DNA of 6,320 nt from Desulfarculaceae bacterium JdFR-95 (lineage in GTDB: Bacteria > Desulfobacterota > Desulfarculia > Desulfarculales > Desulfarculaceae). A program made the position numbers and the translations under genes. The notes beneath the pieces were generated by a model that was not told where the DNA came from, did no database searches, and saw nothing but the letters and a program-made list of their open reading frames with translations. How positions within the stretch are numbered: position 1 is the first letter of the stretch; every line of letters begins with the position of its first letter. The stretch covers positions 1,092-7,411 of the forward strand of contig MTPE01000352.1 of NCBI GenBank assembly GCA_002011835.1, in the 5' to 3' direction. Positions 1 through 5,613 of the stretch are shown piece by piece.

Positions 1-95
1 TGGTCTTCGGCCAGGAGAAGCGGCTGCCCAAGGACCCCAACCACCCCCTGTTCAAGCTGTTCCCCGAGTTCGCCGAGCAGCTGAAGGGGATGTGA
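1..95 (+). CDS. 3' end of an unrecognised protein-coding gene (partial)
   Basis: An open frame enters from the left edge (first full codon at position 3) and stops at TGA 93-95. It encodes 30 residues ending in HPLFKLFPEFAEQLKGM. The codons are GC-ended like those of the neighbours, and the stop lies 44 bp before the next start, so it is probably the upstream member of the same operon. I do not recognise the tail. In comparable clusters this place may hold a pterin-dependent methyltransferase or another methyl-transfer protein, but these residues do not support any family call. The frame is inferred from the fit of the stop, codon use and spacing. Confidence 0.6.
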   Translation, partial: VFGQEKRLPKDPNHPLFKLFPEFAEQLKGM

Positions 96-139
96 GGCGG
101 CATTACACCACACGAAAGTCATAGAAGGGGACGGAAGCG

Positions 140-1192
140 ATGAATCCCAAGGAGCGGGTACAGAAGTTCTTCCGGCGGGAGCCGGTGGACACCATGCCGT
201 TGTTCTCGGGCATGGGTACAGTGACGGTGCAGGCCATCGAGGCCCTGGGCTATCAGTTCGCCAAGGTGCACACCGACGCGGAGATGATGGCCAACCTGGC
301 GCTCAAGTCGGCCGAGATGTACGGCTACGACGGGGTGGTGGTGCCCTACGACATGTGCACCGTGCCCGAGGCCCTGGGCCGGGGAGTGAGCCTCTACGAA
401 GACGCCGAGGGCATCCTCTATCCCACCGTGCCCACCAAGTGGGCCAACCTGGACGAGGTGGACCTGCCCGAGGACTTCTCCACCATCTTCAGCCGGGGCC
501 GCATGCCGGTGGTGGACGAGGCCCTGAAGCGCTGCCTGGACTACGAGGGCGAGCGGGGCAAGCTGGCCGTGGGGGGCTGGGTACTGGGGCCCTTCACCAT
601 GGCCGGCCAGGTGATCGAGCTGGACGTGCTGCTCAAGGGTGTGGCCAAGGACCGCCAGCGGGTGACTGCCTTCCTGGACCGCATGACCGAGCTGGTGATC
701 GCGGTGGCCCGCCACTACCAGGAGCTGGGGGTGGACTTCATCAACATCCGCGAGATGGGCTCGGGCACGGACCTGCTCTCGCCGCGCATGTGGAAGATGC
801 TGATCAAGCCCAACCTGGAGAAGGTGTTCGCGGCCCTGGAGGTGCCCAAGGTGAACCACATCTGCGGTGGCACCGACCTGATCGTGGAGATGATGAACGA
901 CTGCGGGGCCGACGCCATCAGCGTGGACCAGAAGAACAACGTGGCCGAGTCGCGGCGCAAGCTGGGCGACGACGCCCTGATCCTGGGCAACTTCGACCCC
1001 TACGGCACCCTGGTGCAGATGGACGCGGCCGAGGTGCCGGCGGTGATCAGGAAATGCATCGACGACGGGGTGGACGCGGTCTGGCCGGGCTGCGACATCT
1101 GGCCCGACGTCAAACAGGAGAACATGGAGGCCTACGTGAAGGCGGTGCGCGACTACGGCCGCCAGCCCACCCCGGCGGTGGGCCGCCTGTAG
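140..1192 (+). CDS. URO-D/MtaA-CmuA family corrinoid-dependent methyltransferase (probable substrate demethylase, MT1)
   Basis: A cytosolic TIM-barrel protein of 350 aa, a normal length for the family. It probably moves a methyl group between a small donor and the corrinoid protein encoded next. The family zinc motif is visible: H240-I-C242 in VNHICGGTD, and C318 in WPGCDIWPD (HxC-x75-C). In MtaA, MtbA and CmuA such residues bind the zinc used in methyl or thiol activation. The N-terminus (KERVQKFFRREPVD) is typical of the MtaA-like branch. The arginine-rich N-terminal motif of true uroporphyrinogen decarboxylase (HemE) is missing, so haem synthesis is unlikely. The start at 140 follows a purine-rich GAAGGGG at 124-130. 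The PGCDIWPD context differs from the PGCGVAP of the paralogue at 4145, which suggests different substrates. Methoxylated aromatics, methylamines or other methyl donors are all possible. The family call is firm; the substrate is unknown. Confidence 0.9.
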   Translation: MNPKERVQKFFRREPVDTMPLFSGMGTVTVQAIEALGYQFAKVHTDAEMMANLALKSAEMYGYDGVVVPYDMCTVPEALGRGVSLYEDAEGILYPTVPTKWANLDEVDLPEDFSTIFSRGRMPVVDEALKRCLDYEGERGKLAVGGWVLGPFTMAGQVIELDVLLKGVAKDRQRVTAFLDRMTELVIAVARHYQELGVDFINIREMGSGTDLLSPRMWKMLIKPNLEKVFAALEVPKVNHICGGTDLIVEMMNDCGADAISVDQKNNVAESRRKLGDDALILGNFDPYGTLVQMDAAEVPAVIRKCIDDGVDAVWPGCDIWPDVKQENMEAYVKAVRDYGRQPTPAVGRL

Positions 1193-1237
1193 GCGCGGGG
1201 CCTCCTGGAGAGCGGGTAAGAAACGGAGGGAGTTCTC

Positions 1238-1936
1238 ATGGCAAACGATCGCAGGGAGGAGCTGCTCAAGGAGCTCCGCGAGGGCGTGGTGGAGTTCGAC
1301 GAGGAGCGGGTCAAGGCCGCGGCCCAGGCGGTGGTGGACGAGGGGCTCAACGCCTACGACGCCATCATGAACGGCCTGGCCGCGGGCATGGAGGAGGTGG
1401 GCGAGCTGTACGACCAGCAGGAGTACTTCGTGCCCGAGCTCCTCATGTGCGCCGACGCGCTCTATGCCGGCCTGGACATCCTCAAACCCCACATCCGCCC
1501 CGAGGACATCGGGGCCACGGCCAAGGGCCAGGTGGTGATCGGCACCGTGCAGGGTGACGTGCACGACATCGGCAAGAACATCATCAAGATGATGTTCGAG
1601 GTGGCCGGCTTCACCGTGCACGACCTGGGCCGCGACGTGCCCCTGGAGAAGTTCGTGGAGGAGCAGCTCAAGACCGACAGCGAGATCGTGGCGCTCTCGG
1701 CCATGATGACCACCACCATGATGGGCATGAAGAAGGTCATCGAGATGATCAAGGAGAAGAACCCCAACGTGCAGATCATGTTGGGCGGGGCGCCGGTGAC
1801 CTCGGACGTGGCCGAGCTGTTCGGGGCCGACGGCTACGCCGAGAGCGCGGGCAATGCGGTGCAGGAAGCGGTCAAGATGATCTCCAATCTGCGCAAGCTG
1901 CAGAACCAGGGCCAGCAGGAGCAGAAGGACTCCTGA
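1238..1936 (+). CDS. Corrinoid (B12-binding) methyl-carrier protein, MtaC/MtbC/MttC-like
   Basis: A 232-aa cytosolic protein that carries the methyl group on cobalt between two methyltransferases. Residues about 8-90 form the helical cap domain (B12-binding type 2), with the typical run YDQQEYFVPELLMCADALY. Residues about 95-222 form the Rossmann-like cobalamin domain. The DxHxxG motif is complete: D107-V-H109-D-I-G112, where the His is the lower cobalt ligand in base-off binding. The later motifs are also present: S154 in VALSAMMTTTM, and G183-G184 in MLGGAPVT. The length matches stand-alone corrinoid proteins. GGAGGG (1225-1230), 7 nt before ATG, fixes the start. It lies 45 bp after the first methyltransferase and 75 bp before its likely activator. 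All key residues are intact. The family is certain; the partner methyl donor is not readable. Confidence 0.95.
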   Translation: MANDRREELLKELREGVVEFDEERVKAAAQAVVDEGLNAYDAIMNGLAAGMEEVGELYDQQEYFVPELLMCADALYAGLDILKPHIRPEDIGATAKGQVVIGTVQGDVHDIGKNIIKMMFEVAGFTVHDLGRDVPLEKFVEEQLKTDSEIVALSAMMTTTMMGMKKVIEMIKEKNPNVQIMLGGAPVTSDVAELFGADGYAESAGNAVQEAVKMISNLRKLQNQGQQEQKDS

Positions 1937-2011
1937 GTGAGCGCGAAACAGCCAAGCGGCGGGCCGGCTCTTTCCTGGTGCGGAACCCAACACAGGCGTG
2001 GGAGCTGATTC

Positions 2012-4084
2012 ATGGCGGACACGGTGAAGGTGATCTTCCAGCCCTCGGGACGCCGGGGCGAGGTGGAGAAGGGCATCAACCTGATCGAGGCCTCGCGGCG
2101 CCTGGGCGTGGACATCGAGGCCCTCTGCGGCGAGAAGAAGGTCTGCGGCAAGTGCAAGGTGCGCATCGAACAGGGAGTGTTCCCCAAGTACGGGATCACC
2201 TCCAGCCTGGACCACGTCAGCGACTGGCAGAAGGAGGAAGGCAAGTTCATCAGCGAGGCCGAGCGCGCCCAGGGCTATCGCCTGGCCTGCGCGGCCAAGC
2301 TCACCGGTGACGTGCTGGTCTTCGTGCCTGAGGAGTCGCGCGCGGGCAAGCAGGTGGTCTCCAAGGCCGCCCGCGACATCCCCATCGAGTGGAACCCGGC
2401 GGTGAAGCTCTACACCGTGAGCATGAAGCCCCCCAGCTTCGAAGACCCCCTGGGCGACTTCGAACGCACCGCCCGCGCCCTGGAGGAACAGCACGGGCTC
2501 AAGGACCTGGACATCGACTGGCTCATCCTGCAGCGCCTGCCCGGGGCCCTGCGCCAGGGCGACTGGACCGTCACCGTGGCGGTGTGGAACGACCGCGAGA
2601 TCATCAAGGTCTGGCCCGGCGAGGTGAAGGACTACTACGGCTTCGGCATCGACGTGGGCACCACCACCGTGGCCGCCTACTTCTGCAACATGCGCACCAT
2701 GGAGGTGATCGATACGGTGTCCATGATGAACCCGCAGTGCAAGTACGGCGAGGACGTCATGGCCCGCATCACCTACCACATGCAGACCCCCGGCGGCCTG
2801 GAACGCATGAGCGACGACATCATCGCCGGGCTCAACCAGCTCATCGCCCAGGCCTGTGAGGCCACCTGGCCCCCCAAGCGCAAGAAGCGCGACGCCGAGG
2901 GCAACGTGGTCACGGACGAGAACGGCAAGCCGGTGATGGAGGAGGCCCCCGAGGAGGGCAAGACCTATCTGCGGCTCACCCCGGAGGACATCCTGGACGT
3001 GACCATCGGCTGCAACACGGCCATGCACCACATCCTGCTCAAGCTGGACCCCCAGTACGTGGGCTTGGCCCCCTTCCCCCCGGTGGTGCACCGCAGCCTG
3101 GACATCAAGGCCCGTGACCTGGGGCTGAAGATCAATCCCGGCTCCTACGTCTTCATCCTGCCCAACGAGGCCGGCTTCGTGGGGGCGGACAACGTCTGCG
3201 TGCTCATCGCCGAGGAGCCCTACAAGAGCGACAAGCTGCAGCTCATCATAGACATCGGCACCAACGGCGAGCTGGTGTTGGGCAACAAGGACAAGATGAT
3301 CAGCTCCTCCTGCGCCACCGGCCCCGCCCTGGAGGGAGCCCAGCTCACCTTCGGCATGCGGGCCGCGCCCGGGGCCATCGAGCGCATCAAGATCGACCCC
3401 GAGACCCACGAGGTGGACTACAAGGTCATCGGCCGCGACGCCTGGAAGAACTACTCCAAGCCCGAGGAGATGCAGACCAAGGGCATCTGCGGCTCCGGCA
3501 TCCTGGACGTGCTGGCCGAGCTCTACCGCGCGGGGGTGATCCTCAAGAGCGGGCGCTTCTCGCCCAAGCAGAAGTCCAACCGCTTCCGCAAGAACCCGGA
3601 CAACCCCCGCCAGAAGGAGTTCGTCATCGCCTGGGCCGAGGAGACCTCCATCGGCAAGGACATCGTGATCACCCAGAAGGACATCCGCCAGATCCAGTTG
3701 GCCAAGGGCGCCCTCTACACCGGCTGCAAGCTCATGATGCGGCGCATGGGGGTGGACAAGGTGGACAGCATCAAGATCGCCGGCGCCTTCGGCACCCACG
3801 TGGACCGCACCAAGGCCCTGATCATGGGCCTGTTCCCGGACTGCGACCTGGAGAAGGTGGTCAGCGTGGGCAACGCCGCCGGCGACGGCGCCCGCATCGC
3901 CCTGCTCAACCGCGACAAGCGGACCGAGGCCAACTGGGTGGCCCGCAACGTGGAGTACATCGAGCTGACCGTGGAGCCGGACTTCGAGAAGGAGTTCATG
4001 GCCGCCATGCAGATACCGCACATGACCGACGACTTCCCGCACCTGCGCGGCATCGTGCCGGACGAGATCCTGGACCAGAAATAG
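2012..4084 (+). CDS. Reductive activator of corrinoid proteins: [2Fe-2S] plus ASKHA (DUF4445) ATPase, RACo/RamA-like
   Basis: A 690-aa cytosolic protein. It should reactivate the corrinoid protein by ATP-driven reduction of Co(II) to Co(I). Residues 1 to about 105 are a plant-type ferredoxin domain with C39-x5-C45-x2-C48-x44-C93, the ligand pattern of a [2Fe-2S] cluster. Residues about 106-205 are a linker. The ASKHA part follows: a phosphate-type motif D214-VGTTT, then GCNTAMHHILLKLDP, a second motif D414-IGTNGE, ICGSGILD (C493) and IAGAFG (589-594). This order is that of RACo and DUF4445 proteins. RamA of methanogens shares the ATPase but carries [4Fe-4S] clusters instead. GGAG at 2001-2004, 7 nt before ATG, sets the start. 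One oddity is a very charged stretch at about 289-318 (KRKKRDAEGN onward) between conserved blocks. The neighbouring corrinoid protein is the obvious client. Confidence 0.93.
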   Translation: MADTVKVIFQPSGRRGEVEKGINLIEASRRLGVDIEALCGEKKVCGKCKVRIEQGVFPKYGITSSLDHVSDWQKEEGKFISEAERAQGYRLACAAKLTGDVLVFVPEESRAGKQVVSKAARDIPIEWNPAVKLYTVSMKPPSFEDPLGDFERTARALEEQHGLKDLDIDWLILQRLPGALRQGDWTVTVAVWNDREIIKVWPGEVKDYYGFGIDVGTTTVAAYFCNMRTMEVIDTVSMMNPQCKYGEDVMARITYHMQTPGGLERMSDDIIAGLNQLIAQACEATWPPKRKKRDAEGNVVTDENGKPVMEEAPEEGKTYLRLTPEDILDVTIGCNTAMHHILLKLDPQYVGLAPFPPVVHRSLDIKARDLGLKINPGSYVFILPNEAGFVGADNVCVLIAEEPYKSDKLQLIIDIGTNGELVLGNKDKMISSSCATGPALEGAQLTFGMRAAPGAIERIKIDPETHEVDYKVIGRDAWKNYSKPEEMQTKGICGSGILDVLAELYRAGVILKSGRFSPKQKSNRFRKNPDNPRQKEFVIAWAEETSIGKDIVITQKDIRQIQLAKGALYTGCKLMMRRMGVDKVDSIKIAGAFGTHVDRTKALIMGLFPDCDLEKVVSVGNAAGDGARIALLNRDKRTEANWVARNVEYIELTVEPDFEKEFMAAMQIPHMTDDFPHLRGIVPDEILDQK

Positions 4085-4144
4085 GCGCCGCGGCTTCGGG
4101 TCGGCTCCTGGTTCCGTTCCACCTGCAAGGGGGAGGGAGAGACC

Positions 4145-5179
4145 ATGACCAAGAAGGAGAGAGTTCTCAGACAGCTCGAGGGCAAGGAAGTGGACATGAC
4201 CCCGGTGGGCAGCACCACCACCTATGCGGTCAAGGCCTTCGGCGACGCCTGCGGCTATCCCCGGCCCCAGGCCGACACCGACCCCAAGGCCATGTTCGAG
4301 TTCGCCCTCATGGGACCCAAGCTGTGCGGCTGGGAATGGGTCAAGGCCATGGGCTGGGACATCGTGCCCCTGTCCGAGGCCATGGGCGTGGAGCTGGGCC
4401 CGCCCACCCCGGAGACCCAATACTACGTCAAGGCCCACCCCTACGCCGAGAGCCTGGAGGGCCTGGAGTTCCCCAGCGACTTCCTGTCCCGCGGCCGCTT
4501 CCCGGTCTACAAGGAGCAGTTCCGCCTGCTCAAGGAGGCGGTGGGGGACGAGATGTGCGTCTTCGGCGAGAGCGAGGGCGCCTTCACCTGCGCCGCCAAC
4601 CTGGTGGGCACCGAGCAGTTCATGAAGTGGATGTTCAAGGAGCCGGACAAGGTGCAGCAGGTGCTGGAGGTGACCAAGGAGGCCGCCATCGCCGCAGCCA
4701 ACTTCGCCTTCGACTGCGGCGCCGACTGGTACGTCTTCGCCGAACCCACCTCCGGCCCCGCCCTGCTCAGCCCCCGCTTCTATAAGAAGGTGGTCCTGCC
4801 CCTGGAGCAGGAGATCATCAGCAAGGTCAAGGGCCCGGTGGTGCTGCACATCTGCGCCAACACCGACCCCATCATCGAGATGATGTGCGACACCGGCGCC
4901 GCGGGCATCTCCATCGAGGAGAAGGCCGACATGAAGCGGGCGGTGGAGATCGCCAACGCCAAGGGCGTGCGCGTGTTCGGCAACGTGGCCACCGCTACCA
5001 CCCTGTTCAACGGCACCCCCGAGGAGTGCTACCAGGAGGCCAAGGCCGCCCTGGAGAACGGCACCAACTTCCTCTGCCCCGGCTGCGGAGTGGCCCCGCT
5101 GTCCCCCCTGGAGAACCTCAAGCAACTGCGCAAGGCCCGCGACGACTACTTCGGGGTCAAGAGCGAGTGGACCGACTAG
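4145..5179 (+). CDS. URO-D family methyltransferase, MtaA/MtbA-like (probable methylcobamide:acceptor methyltransferase, MT2)
   Basis: A 344-aa TIM-barrel protein, the second URO-D paralogue of the operon. The zinc motif is H235-I-C237 in VLHICANTD, with C314 in CPGCGVAP (HxC-x76-C); C311 lies three residues before C314. The C-terminal signature, an Asn/Gly-rich turn followed by PGCGVAPLSPLENLKQL, is the form I associate with MtaA and MtbA, which move methyl from methyl-Co(III) to the thiol of coenzyme M. By inference this protein does the second half-reaction, leaving the protein at 140 to demethylate the donor; the reverse assignment cannot be excluded. It shares the KKERVLRQLEGKEVD N-terminal style with that paralogue but is clearly diverged, not a recent duplicate. 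A strong GGGGGAGGGA (4129-4138) precedes ATG after a 60-bp gap. It is the last gene of the unit, 26 bp before a terminator. If the host is a bacterium without coenzyme M, the acceptor is an open question. Confidence 0.9.
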   Translation: MTKKERVLRQLEGKEVDMTPVGSTTTYAVKAFGDACGYPRPQADTDPKAMFEFALMGPKLCGWEWVKAMGWDIVPLSEAMGVELGPPTPETQYYVKAHPYAESLEGLEFPSDFLSRGRFPVYKEQFRLLKEAVGDEMCVFGESEGAFTCAANLVGTEQFMKWMFKEPDKVQQVLEVTKEAAIAAANFAFDCGADWYVFAEPTSGPALLSPRFYKKVVLPLEQEIISKVKGPVVLHICANTDPIIEMMCDTGAAGISIEEKADMKRAVEIANAKGVRVFGNVATATTLFNGTPEECYQEAKAALENGTNFLCPGCGVAPLSPLENLKQLRKARDDYFGVKSEWTD

Positions 5180-5205
5180 GTGCTCCCTCCCGCACCCTGA
5201 CGCCG

Positions 5206-5238
5206 GCCGGGGGCTCCGCCAGGAGCCCCCGGCTTTTT
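5206..5238 (+). terminator. Intrinsic (rho-independent) terminator of the methyltransferase operon
   Basis: A perfect 12-bp GC-rich stem (5206-5217 with 5222-5233) closes a 4-nt loop GCCA and is followed directly by TTTTT at 5234-5238. It starts 26 bp after the stop codon of the last methyltransferase. It separates this operon from the gene at 5614. Confidence 0.93.
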
Positions 5239-5305
5239 CACCCCCCGCAGGCGGCCGAGATGGACAGGCCCAGGCCAGGAACGGTGCCGCCGACACCACC
5301 CAGCC

Positions 5306-5323
5306 CGGAGCCTGGTGGCTCCG
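5306..5323. repeat. Small perfect hairpin in the intergenic region
   Basis: CGGAGCC (5306-5312) pairs with GGCTCCG (5317-5323) around the loop TGGT. The right arm and following bases, GGCTCCGCC (5317-5325), repeat nine bases of the terminator (5212-5220). No T-run follows, so it is not an intrinsic terminator. It could be a leftover or a structured RNA element, or chance in GC-rich DNA. Confidence 0.4.
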
Positions 5324-5433
5324 CCGGAGGCTGTGCCCGCGCGGCCCCCAAAAGCCGCTCGCCCGAAGGTACCCCTGTGTCCTGCCCTTGCCTCCTTCCA
5401 AGGCCGATGCGAAACGCGTCGGTAAATCGAGAT

Positions 5434-5569
5434 TGATAATAGTATCAGCCAAACCAAATTTGCCGGAGTGATAACATCAGACATGCCGAGGAATGTTTCT
5501 GAAGATAACTTTATTTAGTCTTGAAAAGGATCAGAAATACCTATTAGACATCCCAAATTTTTCTGATAA
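5434..5569. promoter_or_regulatory. Cluster of GATAA/ATCAG repeats, candidate operator sites
   Basis: GATAA occurs four times on the + strand (5435, 5470, 5504 and 5565 as first bases). Two copies sit in inverted repeats: TGATA-ATAG-TATCA (5434-5447) and TGAT-AAC-ATCA (5469-5479). ATCAG occurs at 5444, 5476 and 5530, with its complement CTGAT at 5563. The first site resembles half of a Fur-type TGATAAT palindrome, but its arms are one base closer than in the usual Fur 15-mer. A repressor or activator binding region for the gene at 5614 is plausible. Some of this may be chance in AT-rich DNA. Confidence 0.35.
5521..5547 (+). promoter_or_regulatory. Candidate sigma-70-type promoter for the gene at 5614
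   Basis: TTGAAA (5521-5526; 5 of 6 to TTGACA) and TATTAG (5542-5547; 4 of 6 to TATAAT) stand 15 nt apart, shorter than the ideal 17. This would give an RNA starting near 5554 with a leader of about 60 nt. The site lies in the AT-rich patch after the terminator, where a new promoter is expected. The exact boxes are uncertain; TTGATA at 5433-5438 is another possible -35 but lacks a good -10. Confidence 0.3.
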
Positions 5570-5603
5570 TCTCCCTCCTGAGGATTCCCCAAAACTGCTC
5601 GGC

Positions 5604-5610
5604 GGAGGGA
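5604..5610 (+). promoter_or_regulatory. Ribosome binding site deciding the start at 5614
   Basis: GGAGGGA ends 3 nt before ATG 5614, with the GGAGG core 5 nt before it. This is a near-perfect Shine-Dalgarno sequence. It favours this ATG over the in-frame ATG at 5635. Confidence 0.8.
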
Positions 5611-5613
5611 GAC

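Larger units (their letters stand above)
5239..5613. other. Non-coding intergenic region with an AT-rich second half
   Basis: About 375 bp without a credible gene. The first part (to about 5410) is GC-rich and pyrimidine-biased in places, with a small hairpin at 5306-5323. From about 5420 to 5600 the DNA turns clearly AT-rich, in contrast with everything else in the window, and carries short repeated elements and a candidate promoter. Open frames through it lack a suitable ribosome binding site or run antisense. I see no tRNA, known riboswitch or mobile element end here. Confidence 0.75.

Noticed and set aside
96..139. Cobalamin riboswitch or promoter ahead of the first methyltransferase
   Set aside because: The gap is only 44 bp, too short for a cobalamin riboswitch, and I see no B12-box-like motif or clear -35/-10 pair.
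140..1192. Uroporphyrinogen decarboxylase (HemE)
   Set aside because: The fold family is shared, but the N-terminal arginine motif of HemE is absent, the zinc-binding HxC...C set is present, and the neighbours are a corrinoid protein and its activator.
1937..2011. Hairpin or internal terminator between corrinoid protein and activator genes
   Set aside because: Only 4-bp stems (for example AGCC/GGCT) can be drawn, with no T-run, so co-transcription is the simpler reading.
2012..4084. Hsp70, hydantoinase or benzoyl-CoA-reductase-type activator identity for the ASKHA protein
   Set aside because: The N-terminal [2Fe-2S] domain and the DUF4445 motif order fit RACo; the [4Fe-4S] activators of dehydratases are much shorter and lack this domain.
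119..5452. Very long antisense open frame (1777 codons)
   Set aside because: It is the exact codon-aligned complement of four well-recognised sense genes. Its product is a low-complexity His/Leu/Gly/Val-rich string with no family resemblance, as expected from GC-rich codon bias.
5176..5484. Minus-strand ORF of 102 codons in the intergenic region
   Set aside because: It covers the terminator, its product is low complexity and Arg/Gly-rich beyond the first 20 residues, and it matches no family I know.
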